This document shows positions 34,970 to 46,686 of a stretch of DNA of 64,000 bases, piece by piece. This DNA comes from Isoetes taiwanensis. Lineage: Eukaryota > Streptophyta > Lycopodiopsida > Isoetales > Isoetaceae. The notes under the pieces are model-generated. The model was not told the origin of the DNA and ran no database searches. It saw only the letters and a list, made by a program, of their open reading frames with translations. Each line of letters starts with the position of its first letter. Within the stretch, counting starts at the first letter, position 1. The stretch is from NCBI GenBank assembly GCA_021234155.1, contig JAJEKV010000143.1, positions 812,226-876,225 of the forward strand, in the 5' to 3' direction. The translations under genes were made by a program, and so were the position numbers.

Positions 34970-35963
34970 CTACTTTCTTACTTTTATCCTCTTTCTTAGT
35001 CCCGACTTAAGAGTAGGTGTAGCTTCCTTTAGTTCCCCTTTCTTCTTTTTCAAATAAGTAGGGCATTCATAAAACTTATGATCGGTTGAATAACAAACAA
35101 AACACTTATTTTCTCGCATAAGCCGCTTCTTGCGTGCTTGATATGATTCCTTTGGCTCTTTGGCCCCAACGGGTTCATTATCTGCAACATCCGTCTGTGG
35201 CGGCGCTTTGAATGGCCCGACCACAGAACAGATCCCATTGATTTATCACGAAAACCACTCGCCTCTTTCATAGAAACTTTGAGGCCATGTTGAGCATTAA
35301 TGGCTTCAATGGGGCCAAACCTTCCTCCTCTACTTTCTCCGCCATCTTCTGAGCTCACCAAAAGAAAGATTGGCAACTTGCGGGTCGAGCTTTGCCCGGT
35401 ACCCCAACGATGCACCCCACCCATGAGTTTTTCAGACTTCTCCGTTATCATTTTCACGGTGAAGTCCTTTCTTTAAAACTTCGTGCGGCGAAGGATCGAG
35501 CAGTTTCCATGTTTTGTTGGGTCAACTTATTCCATTCAGCGATAAGATCGGCTGGCCCCAATTATGACCCAAAAAGCGATTTTTGATTTGCTTTTCAAAT
35601 TCCACAAAGGTAACAATAGGGTCATCGACCGGCTGGTTCTTCTCGGATATCCGACCACCGGTCCTTTACAACCCCATCGAGATGGCGCCGACCAAAATAC
35701 AACCGGAGTGTCTTGTCATCCTTAGTCTTAGCAAAATATGAATTCAAATCCGGAAGCCACGCGAATAGTTCATCCGCATCACTAGTAGCGGTGAATACTT
35801 TTGAATTCAATTTTGACATTGACACCGGTTTTGATGCCACTACGTTGGGCCACGCACTTCTTTGCCAGCTACGCCCACTTCGCTCGCGGAAAGAATCAAT
35901 TCTTGCGGCTCCGCATTCGAGCCTCGGCGGTGCAAGTTTTTCTCTCATGAAGCGAATTATCAT
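34970..35963 (-). pseudogene. gag of element C, with CCHC zinc knuckle
   Basis: The capsid part includes DELFAWLPDLNSYFAKTKDD near 35790-35720 and LYFGRRHLDGVVKDRW near 35700-35650. The nucleocapsid knuckle CFVCYSTDHKFYEC (C-x2-C-x4-H-x4-C) lies at about 35110-35069. Frames change near 35640, 35460 and 35230. Gag packages the element RNA; the knuckle binds nucleic acid. Confidence 0.85.
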
Positions 35964-36042
35964 GCTCTAACTCAAAAGTTTTCCTTGAGCTCTTCATCTT
36001 CCAAGTTAACATTGGCGGGGAACCGGCCATCGAAACTTGTTG

Positions 36043-36052
36043 CTCGATACCA
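36043..36052 (-). other. Primer binding site of element C
   Basis: The element strand reads TGGTATCGAG directly after the 5' LTR. The first seven bases match the tRNA-iMet complement; the later part differs from the TGGTATCAGAG of copies A and B. Confidence 0.75.
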
Positions 36053-36278
36053 CTAAAAGCGGACACTTGACGTGGCACGCTATCTCACCACCCAACCACG
36101 AGCCCTCGGCTATGACCGCGGCTGCCCCCAGAGCTCTCCCAAAGCTACTATATAGCATGCACGCCCCTTTGGTCCATCTTTGGACCAAAGCCCTCTTTGG
36201 ACCATAGGCCCCCTTTGGACTAAAAGCCATCTTTGGACTAAAAGCCATCTTTGGACTCCACGTCCTTAGCATATAGCA
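36053..36278 (-). repeat. 5' LTR of element C
   Basis: On the element strand it starts TGCTATATGCTAAGGACG and ends near GTGTCCGCTTTTA, just before the PBS TGGTATCGAG. It contains several copies of TCCAAAGATGG/TCCAAAGAGGG, pairing with TTTGGACCA-type motifs, and a TATATAGTAGC box. Confidence 0.88.
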
Positions 36279-37216
36279 CTCAAGCGATAAGTTGCTTTCG
36301 TCAAGCGGTTCTGTCTGAGTATTTTCTAATCAAGCAGTTCTTTCTTAGTATTTTCTAATCAAATGCGGATTGTATCCAACATCTGTAGCGCATTTGAAAG
36401 ATTTGGCACAAAAGGCAAACTGAGACAGCTGTATGGCGAGAATCTGAAGCCGAGGAAGACAAATGACCAGATTAAGTTGTATGGCGAGAAAGCGGTAAGG
36501 TGCTTTCGTCAAGCGGTTCATTCTTTCTAGTATTTTCTAATCAAATGCTCTGTTTTATCAATCTTACATTCGAAGGTGATATTGATTCTAGGCCATGAAA
36601 AATGGATTTTTATCCAGCATCTGCAACGCATTTGAAAGATTTAGAAGAAAAGGCAGATAGAGAAATATATATGGTGAGAATCTGAATCCGAGGAAGAAAA
36701 AAACGGCCACATTAAGCTGTATGGTGAGAATCTGAAGCCGAGGAAGAGCAGGGGTTATGAATATCAAGCTAAACAATTCCCAAAAGCAGGATGAAATTCT
36801 TCACTCCACTCTGCATATTCAAAAAATGGGATGCATATATGTAAATATGATGATTTCTGTTGCCACAAAAGGGGATTTAAGCGATGCTGTTCTTGGCAAC
36901 CCAATTTATATTTCGAAAGGGCCTCCCTGCAGATGGATTGAATGGAAAGAAAATGTTGCTTATTTCGATTATCTTCACCGGAATGGGAAGTCTGTTCATG
37001 GATCTGATTTACCCAATGCTTGGATCAATAAGATTCTCCAGATTTTGCAACAGAAAAACATTTTTCTGTAGCTATGGATTTGTTTCTTTTGCTTAAGCAG
37101 AGATTTTTTGTGGCAAAAATGGTCTAATTTGCTGCAAAAACAGAGCCTCTGATCGGCAGGCAGTCATCATCCATGGCCGCAGAAATGTTTGGCTTGGAAA
37201 TTTAAAGCAACCGGGC
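36279..37216 (+). other. Unassigned sequence with two diverged direct repeats
   Basis: Two blocks of about 200 bp, at about 36300-36490 and 36505-36745, share GTATTTTCTAATCAAATGC, CATTTGAAAGATTT and GAATCTGAAGCCGAGGAAGA. AAGCGGTAAG also appears left of element C at about 31177, so element C split a repeat-bearing region. A 104-codon frame at 36757-37071 (MNIKLNNSQKQDEIL) has no motif I recognise. Confidence 0.4.
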
Positions 37217-37363
37217 ATTACGTCCGATAATTTTGGGGTGCATGGGGCATTAATGCCCCTTACAAATTCTCGGTGCCGCCCTCGCGGCTCCGCTGCTCGG
37301 GCGCCGCCTCGAATTTTTACGGGGCATAATGCCTCTGCACCCCAAAATTATCTAATACGTAAT
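37217..37363. mobile_element. Fold-back MITE-like palindrome with GC-rich loop
   Basis: The left arm ATTACGTCCGATAATTTTGG then GGTGCATGGGGCATTA pairs with the right arm, whose reverse complement is ATTACGTATTAGATAATTTT then GGGGTGCAGAGGCATTA. About 55 bp between the arms is very GC-rich (CGGTGCCGCCCTCGCGGCTC and similar) in otherwise AT-rich DNA. There is no coding sequence. The superfamily is unclear; no target duplication could be set. Confidence 0.7.
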
Positions 37364-40300
37364 ATTGGCCTGTTGGGGTTGATCTGCAGTGACTAAGAAA
37401 GTGTATGTCTGGCTTGGAGAGATCTGAAATGAGGTATTTTTAATTTGCTTTGTGTAGGATGCATCAATTTCTACCACTGCAAGACTGCAATTTGCTATCG
37501 TGATAAAGAGATTAGAAAGCTTTTCTTTGTTAGGTTGAAGAAACTAACGCTGCATTTTTTTTCCTTGTGTACAGGCCTTCTTCTAATAAAATTGGGATGC
37601 AGGATTGTCATATGGTGCCTCTGTCAAGATGCAGGTCATTTGCAAACCCCCTGCCACATCTAATGCTACATCTAATCGATATGATTCTTCTATTCTGTTG
37701 AAGCAACTGAAGTAAACACCACAACTAATGTGTATGATTCTTCCATCTTCTTTGTAAGATTTTGCATTCCGTTTTTATTTTGTTACAAAGCTGCGATGTA
37801 CAATTGTAGAAGCAAATATTTGGCCTCTTATATTTAATCGCACATTATATATGTTGTGCGAAATTGGGCAGGCATATGTTTATGTACATTTAGAATGCAA
37901 CAAGTTTTGTAAGAATAGAATGGAATAGTTTTTTTAACGTCCACGGAGACCAACTTTATGCACACTTGTAAGAAAAACATCATGCACACTTTTCTCCAGC
38001 AATAATATGTAGAATGTTGTTGTGCATGACGGCATGAATATAAAACAACGGACTATAGTGGATATGGCTGCTGATTGTGGAGCTTTTATTGATCAAAGTC
38101 AAAGCCTCAGTATTACTTGGACCAACCAAATTTTGGTAAATTAACATCTTTCCACTTTTATACATGATCAAAGGTGAGATTTGTTTTATTGCATGAGTTG
38201 CACTGTATGTTCTCTATATTTTCCCTTATTAAACTTTCCAATTGTGCAATTGCAGGGCCTGAAAACTCGAATGTGTTATTTGCAATCAAGAGTGGCTGCA
38301 AATGCAATTAAGTTCACTGTCGATGCTATATGGAGCTGGAAACTATTATAGTTCATGCTACTTGCATAGGTGTTGCAAGCCATTTTTACAGATCCAACCA
38401 ACAAAGTTTGCTACAGTGGTAGAAAGTACTAAACAGAAGATGGCTCAAATGGTGTGCTTCTTAGAGAATAGGGAATAATGCCTGGTATGTGGGAGCTAAA
38501 TTGAGATTTAATCTGCTTCTCTGAAGTCTACAGTGATACTCTTATACAAGCAAGCTAAACCATAGACATAATTTCTCAGTTCAAGAAAAGGGGCAACATG
38601 TGCAGTCCATTGATTTTTTATTTTATGCACACCCACTGGTACTTTATACAGATATATAGCAATAAACCATCAGCAAACAATATACCATCAGGCTAGACCT
38701 CTCAAGATATTTTCTTCGTAAAGGTGCAAAATTATAGTTATTGGCAGCCTATTAAAAGTTCCTACATAATAATACCCATGGAAATTAGTTTACTTTAATT
38801 TTATTGTTGCTGAATGCTAAGGTTATTCAATCACAGGATAAAATAACACTACCTTACAATAGCTTTGACTTCCACAATTAACCTTGGTCTAAATCACAGG
38901 ATAAGATAGCACTACCTCACAATGGCTTTGACTTCCACAATTAACATTGGTCTACAGTAAAAGAAAATCCATTTCATTTGCTTCCTTCATCTACCATTAA
39001 ATCATCACTTCACTGTTTAACAAAATCAATGTTTAATATCGCAGAAGGGTGCTCTAGTGAATTCCCCACCATTAGATAAGGGAATATTCTCAGGTATATT
39101 CCCTCTAGGGCGATCCCATGCGTACACGTCATTGCGCAATGGGGTCAAACGCTGATGTGGCTCTATTTTCAAGGGCCCCTTGACATCCATTGCCAGGAAT
39201 TTGAATGTGATTTTGACCTCAACATAGCAAGTGCCCCTGCTGGCTGCACTAAAGCAGGAACGGCTGAACCTTCTAAAGAAGTCTCCAATGGGGCTTGTCC
39301 CACAAGCTTCCCTGGAACACTAGCGGATTCGGGTTGCTGATCACCTGCAAAGGGGAGACTATATGTCCAAATGCAGATAGCTGTTGTAAAGTTTACAGAA
39401 GATATAGTTTGGAAATGAACCAATACAACCATTTATGCTGCCCTCGACTGTTATCACATTAGAATAAGTTGGGACCACTTTCTGCCAAGAGCACTTTCCT
39501 GTAAGTTGCTGCATGCGTTGACATTCCAACCCCTTTCAATGAGGATAGGAAACTAAGCGGTACCAGATAAGAATGTGAATGCAACAATTTACACCAGCGA
39601 ATACACCAGCGAATGCACTGTAATATCTTACACCAGCGAATACAAAATGAATGAAAACACAGAACCTGTGGACCATAAATGTAGAAGACATAAATAGGTC
39701 TGGCCCTTAAAATAGAGAGGAGTGCAAGAAAAGCTTCATGTTTGTTGCAGCACATACCTGAGGCAGGCGTTGACAACAAGGAAAGAAGGCTGAAGCACAA
39801 CCGGAGCTGGAAAGAGGACCCGAGGCCGGGGATTGAACCCCTGCGCGAAAGGCGACTCAAGCAATCTGGGTGAAAGTATGCTGGTGGGTATCAAAAGCAT
39901 GTGTCCGGACGCATGCTTATAGCAGGGTTTTAGCCCGCTTAAAGCAGCCCTGCTTTTGCTTAATCTGGGTGCTGATGGGTGTAACTGCCCGTCATTTTTT
40001 TTTTACGCCCTTCATGTACTCACACGTCCACCTCACGAGCGAACCGTTAGGAAAAATGATTGTGGGATTTTGGCTGGATTTTTGTGCGCAGTGGTGGTAG
40101 TGCGTTGCAAATTGGATTAGTTAAGTCATGGCCCGCAAAAATTCTCCCTCAATTCACTTTTCCTCCCTCTCTCGGGAATTTCATGGCTCCCCCTCGATAC
40201 CGGCCTAGAGGCAATCACACGTTTAGCATTGGATTTTTTCGGCCTGATGAATCCGAATCTGTGTTCCGTTGTTGGATGTCAATGCAACATACGGGAAATA

Positions 40301-40867
40301 TCACGTGAAGATCCGGTTTCCTCTGCAATTTACAAGAAATTGGATGCAGCGAGAAAGAGAGAATACGATTACGAATAAGATGAAAAAACAAAATGTTGAG
40401 CGGGAGGATCCGAGCATGAGACGCTTGAGCAAGAAATAGCTAAGCAAGTAGTTGATTACTTCAATAAGCTCACCAAAAAGCATTCACCCAACTCAAGGCC
40501 GATGTGATGAAGAGGGTGGTTCACCACCACCTAAATGGAAATCTCGGAACACGGAATTTTGCCAAATCCAAAGGAGTGCAAGGCGTGAAGGTGCTTTGCT
40601 CAACAACTTGAAACGCATAATGGCAGCCACAAAGAGGCAAAGGAACCATGATATTTGGAGAGCCGAACCTCTACACTTGTGATGGCTTCTTCCACAAAAT
40701 CGAGATGCAATTCCACTATGGCGGGGCTGTTAGGTACATCTAATTCTTGCTTTCATGCACTGTGCTTCTTCATGCTTTCAAGTGCTTGTATCTGGCGAGT
40801 GGTCTTTGGGATATGTTCATTGATTAATGTGCAATATTTCTTATGATAGGTTGCATGAGGTCAACTA
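37364..40867. other. Unassigned sequence with small tandem duplications
   Basis: A 63-bp unit, TCACAGGATAAAATAACACT onward, repeats at 38831 and 38894. ACACCAGCGAATAC recurs three times between 39590 and 39650. At 39830-39840 the minus strand reads GGGTTCAATCC inside CAGGGGTTCAATCCCCGG, which resembles a tRNA T-arm/B-box and might be part of a SINE. A protein-like segment at about 40440-40510 (VVDYFNKLTKKHSPNSRP) may be an upstream, decayed exon of the gene that continues at 40868. Confidence 0.35.
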
Positions 40868-41252
40868 TTGCAAAAGCTGGCTTGCATTAAAGAAATCGAA
40901 GCCTTCCTTGGAAATGGTCCGTGGTCTTGTTTCCAAAGGAGGTTGAGGTGTCGATTCTCTCACCCTTGCAAAGCAAAGCATAAGCAGAATTCGAAACAAA
41001 ATAGCAGAGTCTCTCCTTGCAAGAAAGATGTTATGAACAATGTTGGAGAGTCAGGCTTCCGAATTTCTTATCCCTTGCACCTTATGGAGGTCACACAGGT
41101 ACAAGTTTCCATACATTCTTTTTTTTTGCTATTATTGCATAAATATTCCTAACCAAAGGCCACCATTCAGCTGCAGCTATATCAACAATACAAAAAGGCA
41201 CATCCTGAACACCCTGTTTGCTTAAAGGCTTTTGAGAAGTTGAAGCCTATTT
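40868..41252 (+). pseudogene. Conserved plant gene of unknown function, 5' exons (split by element D)
   Basis: Exon 40868-41098 ends ACACAG|GT and encodes NSRVSPCKKDVMNN and ISYPLHLMEVTQ. Intron 41099-41158 is 60 bp, GT..AG. The next exon starts at 41159: ATIQLQLYQQYKKAHPEHPV, then CLKAFEKLKPI. The pattern RVSP.KKDV ... YKKAHPE ... F..LKP.YVK recalls a large family of uncharacterised land-plant proteins (my recollection, not searched). The second exon is interrupted at 41252 by element D and resumes at 60041-60046. No catalytic motif is known to me. Confidence 0.6.
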
Positions 41253-41704
41253 TGTTAGCCCTTTGGGCTAAACATATGTATGAGTGGCATAGGCCACATG
41301 TATTTATCACATTGGACCACTTGATCTAGGGCCCAGATTTAGCCCACATATATGGTAGGTGGCATATGCCACATGTATTTGTCATATTGGACCCCACAAT
41401 CTATGGCCCAGATTTAGCCTAGATCTGTGGACGGTGAGATATCAGTTAGGGTTAGAGTTTGCTCTACTATTTAGAGAGAGCATTTCCTCTCATTGTTTAG
41501 GTTTTTGCTCACATTTTGGAGCACCTCCTTTTGGAACATCAATATCAATATGATTCTGTTTTGTTCATTCTTTCTTTTGTTCTTGTTCTTGGAGTTTCTT
41601 CCCATCTTCTTTTGTTGATCCATGAGCATTTGTGGCAGCCTTGTGGCATCCGGCAGTCATGGACTGTCGCTGCAAGGTGATGCCAAGAACCCCAAACATC
41701 AACA
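41253..41704 (+). repeat. 5' LTR of element D
   Basis: This LTR is 452 bp. TGTTAGCCCTTTGGGCTA at its start is itself an inverted repeat (TAGCCC..GGGCTA). GTGGCATATGCCACATGTAT occurs in it and, near-identical, earlier in it. It ends CCCAAACATCAACA. About 80-85% matches the 3' LTR by eye. Confidence 0.87.
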
Positions 41705-41723
41705 CTGGCGCCTCATGCCGGGG
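41705..41723 (+). other. Primer binding site of element D
   Basis: CTGGCGCCTCATGCCGGGG directly follows the 5' LTR. The plant tRNA-Asp complement used by Athila-type elements is TGGCGCC then GTTGCCGGGG; this site matches except at about three central positions. The tRNA assignment is tentative. Confidence 0.55.
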
Positions 41724-43199
41724 TCTCTTGGGCTCATGATCAATTTCTTGTTTTTCTTTCAAGCATCTCCAAAAGTTATTATGCAAAAATATTGGTTCTA
41801 CATCAACACTTTCTTCGATTCTTATCTCTGATATTTGCCCACATTTCACAGGGGCACAAGTGATTTTTGGGCAAATAAGCAAGGAGCATATATCTTTTCC
41901 ATTTGCTTGGGTTCATCGTGTTCCATTTGCTTGGGTTTATCATCGACACTATTTTTGCTATCGGTGTAATTTTGTGTTGCAGCTGCCCTCCGGGTCTTCA
42001 CTACTTTTCTTTTGGGTACTGGAGATGCCCTTCGGATCTTCAGTAGAAAACCCGTAATTTCTTTCTCGAATAAATTCTGAGCACTGTTCCGATATTTCCT
42101 GGATATCCACCAGCAAGCCACCAAGACATCCATCTGTGCGCAGAGTTTAAATCTATTGTCTTCTCTTCATCTGCAAATAAGCATTTTTAAAGGCGCAAAA
42201 CAGCGAAATCCAGAACTTTCTAGTCCTGGATTAAAGATGCCCGACACGGACACACTCAGTTTCCTTCAGCCATGTGCGAAATGAGGTGTAGGAGATGCAT
42301 ATGATGCAGCATGCTGCTACCATTGCCTCATGCCATAAATTTTTTGCGCAAAGCATCCGCCCATTTTCGTTCCAATTCTAGCGAGACCCAATTGTGCAGA
42401 CCCAACCTCCAGTATCGCTCTACGGGATCTGGGGTTTGGAAGAAAAATTCATTTTCCTTTCCAGCTGCTGCGAATTTTTAGTGCTCCAACTCCCAAATAT
42501 CCAGCCACATCAAATTCTTTTCGGACTCCCACCATCAGACGACCCCAATTTGATCTGCAAAGAAGCAACACAGAGACATCACTCTGGTGCTCTGCTATTT
42601 ACTCAGAGTTTTCTTGATGCAGCATCTGATTTTGCCCAACTCAGCTAATTTCACAAGTTTCTATGATCTGCATTCGAGCTTTATGCACACAGCAGGTACA
42701 ACACATGGGGCATTTAACCTTTTTTTTTCAAACCGAATGCAGGTATCTTCCTGTCCTCACATATGCTTTGACACATTTGGCTCTGCAAACAATTTTTCGG
42801 CTTTGGCTGCAACCCGGAATCACTTATGCACACTTCATCTGCATCTATAAGACAACGGTTTTCCACTGCCAGAATCAATCAAGCTTATGTCCTGGCATAA
42901 CAGCAAACAAAGCATCTGTATTTCCCCTGCATCCGAAATTTTTCAGCGCCCTCTTAAGCGGCATTGGCCCAACAGCAATCTACCCTATTTGCCTCACGCT
43001 TCATATCTTTGAAGCCACAACACAGCCGTCAAGCTCTGCCCTGCATCATTATCTGCACGCCCACAACATCATCTTTGTGGCAACCCACCATTTCCTATCG
43101 ACCTCTGCAGATGCTCTGCTTCAAAATAAATCTGTCTTCATGAGCGGCATCAGCAGCAGTGGCACACTACATTCACGGAGTTTTACGTGGCAATAAACT

Positions 43200-44770
43200 G
43201 CCCTCCTTACGCGGATATGATCCCTTAAGCGCCACGGATGCATGGCCTTGAAAAATGTCGGAACACTCCGCGGTTTTACATTTGCAACACTCCACGGCCA
43301 TACGACTTCATGCCATGCGGCCCACCCGAGGGCAAAGGAATTCTCAAGGCCCCACGGTATTACGGTAACACTTCATCCGCGGTACTTTCGATCTCACGGC
43401 ATCGCAAAACTTCATCTCCACGGCCTCTTTATGTGGAAATTTTCTTTGCCTTCACGGCTGTCAAAGGCGTGGCCTCTCCTCCCTCGGCACCTCCGCGGCA
43501 TCATCGGACTCCCACGGCCCATCTGGCATGGCGCTCACCGGGCCCCCAGCATCGGGAACCTCTTCCGCCGAACATCGAGCCCCACGCCCATCACGGCGTG
43601 GCTTCTCCAATGTTAACCTTCCAGGACCAACAAGCCCACGGCCATCACGCGGCGTGGCTTCAAGTCCGCTAAATCTTATCGGGCGTCATCCGCCGAAAAC
43701 CTTCAGAGAAGCCCGCGGCGTGGCGAGTCTTCAATATCTTCACCGCGTGAACCCGCGGCCCCGCGGCGTGGCCTCAACCTCAAAGACCTCCACGGCCCGC
43801 GGGCGTGGACTCAAGCATGAACCACGCCCCCCGGCGTGGCCTTAACATCGGCTACCTCCACGGCCCTCACAAAGCATCAAATCCCACGGCCCATCCCTTG
43901 GCGTGGCACATTTTTAATGTCAACACATTGTCAGGCTTTTTTTAACGACAATTTTCTTTCCTAGAAAGAATTCGACACTTGACACTTGAATATTCCACAT
44001 GGCCCACATTTTTGGTGTTTTTCACCCCTTGTAATGTTGAAGCCATTTTTTCACATACCAGAATATTTAGTCCTACCATTATACCTTTGGAGGAAAAAAA
44101 TTCATGCAACTATGACTTCAAACATCACGGCCCCACGGCGTGAGTCCAACAAAATTGTCACGGCCCCTCACGGCGTGACTTCAAGCACAAACTTTCGATC
44201 CACTTTTGACGCATAAAAGACATCACGGAGCATATTTTTGGCACATTTTGAGGGACGCCTCATCTTTTGCCCGATTCTTAGATCTGTTTTGCACCTTTGC
44301 AACAAATTTCAAGTTCCTGCAATGGCGTGAAGATGAATTCTGCCTTCCGCCCCTTCGTACATCAACCTCACATGGCCACATGGCGTGTGTAGGCCAATTT
44401 CAATAATTTCTCTTTGGTGTCAACTTTTTCAAGTTCAACATTTTGATCAACCACATCCGTCCATAATACATGGCGGTTGAACCTCGTTCAAGTTCAACAA
44501 ATGGCGTGAAGATGACTTATGGCCTTCCGCCCCTTCACTTTCAACTCCTTCAAGTTCAACTATCTGCTCAAACTCTTTCCAATTCAAATGGCGTGAAGAT
44601 GACTTAGGGCCTTCCGCCCCCTCAATCACTTATGTTTCAACTCTTTCAAGTTCAACTCCTTGTTTCAACTTTTCAAGTTCAAAACTGGCGTGAAGATGAC
44701 TTAGGGCCTTCCGCCCCTTCAACAATTTTTGTTTCCTCATTTTTGTTCAACTCATTACAAGACACTTTGA
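43200..44770 (+). repeat. GC-rich and short-motif repeats inside element D
   Basis: From about 43200 to 44200 the motifs CACGGC, GCGGC and GGCGTGGC recur dozens of times, with local GC content far above the neighbourhood. From 44323 a unit TGGCGTGAAGATGACTTAGG then GCCTTCCGCCCC recurs at 44323, 44512, 44589 and 44696, interleaved with CTTTCAAGTTCAACT. Open frames here (such as 43238-43672) are by-products of GC-rich repeats. Function is unknown. Confidence 0.6.
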
Positions 44771-44940
44771 TTGGCGCATATATTCGGAGCTAAGTGGCAA
44801 GCTCTATGAGAAGTGGTGACAGCCTTCTCAACATTAGATTCGACTTCTATGGATTTCAAGGAGCTCGTGGCAAGTTCAAGAGAAGTGGTGGCAGCCTTCT
44901 CAACCTCTCATGATTTTGGTACTTCATCGACATTGGCATT

Positions 44941-46588
44941 TGTGACGTTCCAGGGGAATATACGCTATAGATACGTATATTCCTGGACCCGTCACCATAC
45001 AAGTCTACCTAAGTAGCCTTGTATGCCTTAGAAAGTGGCAAGGGGTGCACATCTAAGTTAATTACTTAACTTAGATAACCTTAGGATAAGACCCATTTCC
45101 ACATGGCCTTATCCTATTGGGGCAACCGCCACACGGCCTAACCCTAGTGGTGCCACATGGCATCCTATGTGGCCCCACATCTATATTAGCTCTAACCCTA
45201 ACCCTAAACCTCTTTCCCTGACCTAGCACCTGAACTCTCATCTAAGTGCCCGAAACCCCGTTTCGAGCACCGTTAAATCATAGCCCGGCCGAGCGTGACC
45301 CACGGAAGGTGTGTATGATCGTTGAGGGAGCAAGTCTTCGAACCTCGTCAAGGAGCATGGAGACGCCAGGGATGGGAGGAAGCGCTTCTGGAGGAGGTAG
45401 GTTGGGTAGAGTTCATGTTAGTTCATCTGGAAGTTAGTCCTCCAGATGGGTTAGTATTTTGTGTCTAGAGTAGAGCCACCCTAGATCCTTTGTTGAACAT
45501 CTTGAACCCTAATCAAGGAACCCTAACTGTTAGTTAGATATGTATGATTAGGTTAAGATGTTCATATGATATTGATCATGATGGGATGATTATGTGATGA
45601 TGGTTGATCATGTTTGTTCCTCTTGTGTTGGGAAGGGGGGTAGAGGCCTAGGGCCATATGTAGTATGCTCCTAGTGTAGATCCCTTAGTTCCTATTAGAT
45701 GCGGCCTGTGCATAGGAACCCACCGGGCTATGGAAGCTATGATGTGACTCAGCACCACACAACGGGGCTAGAGGCAAGATGGAGGGTGGATCCCCTCACG
45801 AGTGGGGGCTTGGGGGATCCCACGGTGGGCTAGGCTTATGGTCGGTCACTTCCGTGTGGGCGGCATGGGTCCGGCACCTTCTGGGGCAATGGTGTCATTA
45901 CCACGCCTCTCAAGAGTTGCAAGTGTCGCCTTGGCTCTTGTTTTGGGGGTTCAGTCGGGTGCGAATGGTGTGTCGTCCACGATTCTCTAGCCGCCTGTGG
46001 AGCCTCTAGACCCCCGAAGGGGAGATGCAACCCTTCCTACCTCAACGGACCAGGGAGATGCAACACGGAGTAGTCCCGATGGGTGATGCCATGGGATCAA
46101 GTATCCGAAGGTTAGAGTCATGCCAGAGCTTGATCTAGCCTATTTGCAAAGTATGCACAGGAGGGGCGGATGGAGTGGTCAACCCTAGCCATTGTCTTAT
46201 GCCAGCCCCGCCATTGTTATGACTCGGTCTGCTCTATCTTGAGGCCTATCCAAATCGATTAAGACTTCCTTTTCGTGTCGGGGCCCGCGGGTAGGACCTC
46301 TCATGTTTTATGGCATATGATTATGTTCTTTGCATCTATGGATATGCGATTGAGCTACCCTTCGAGGTAGCATATTGTATTGTATTGCTAGTTCTGACGT
46401 GTTTGTGCTTCCGCTGTGATAGGAGCCCATAGGGGAAGGGCGCGCAAGACACCTTCGTGTCCCCTTCCTGCACTACGGAGCTACCAGAGTGCGGGATAGA
46501 CGGAGGGCCTGTGCGGTTGTTGAGCCGGACGGGGAATTTCCTGCCGAGTGTACGGTCGGGCGCCGTATATTTAGCAGGGAGCGTCACA
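44941..46588 (+). repeat. 5' LTR of copy B
   Basis: 1648 bp, TGTGACGTTCC to GCGTCACA. The first 56 bp can fold into a hairpin. TAACCCTAACCCTAAACCTC lies about 250 bp in. It is better preserved than its 3' partner. Confidence 0.95.
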
Positions 46589-46589
46589 A

Positions 46590-46602
46590 TGGTATCAGAG
46601 CG
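46590..46602 (+). other. Primer binding site of copy B, tRNA-iMet
   Basis: TGGTATCAGAGCG follows the LTR end after one base and is identical to that of copy A. The 20-nt palindrome GTTCTTGGTTGACCAAGAAC follows at 46605-46624. Confidence 0.93.
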
Positions 46603-46686
46603 ATGTTCTTGGTTGACCAAGAACTAGCACTGACCATAACCACGAAAGTAGTCTAACAAGCCTATAGGGGTGAGAAATAGAAATTT

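Larger units (their letters stand above)
31198..36278 (-). mobile_element. Ty3/gypsy chromovirus, element C, 5.1 kb
   Basis: This is a complete compact chromovirus on the minus strand with short LTRs (31198-31419 and 36053-36278). A tRNA-iMet-like PBS (36043-36052) and a polypurine tract (31420-31430, GAGGGGGGGAA on the element strand) are both present. The order is gag with zinc knuckle, protease, RT, RNase H, integrase and chromodomain, which defines the chromovirus branch. Flanks TTCAA (31193-31197) and CTCAA (36279-36283) suggest a slightly diverged 5-bp target duplication. Five or more frame changes break the polyprotein even though the LTRs are very similar to each other. Confidence 0.94.

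Noticed and set aside
43238-43845. Long plus-strand frames (144 and 105 codons) in element D
   Set aside because: They arise from GC-rich repeats with few stop codons; composition is His/Pro/Arg-rich and overlapping frames are equally open.
45176-45210. Interstitial telomere tract
   Set aside because: Only two or three CCCTAA-type units; it is a promoter-type telo-box, not a telomeric array.
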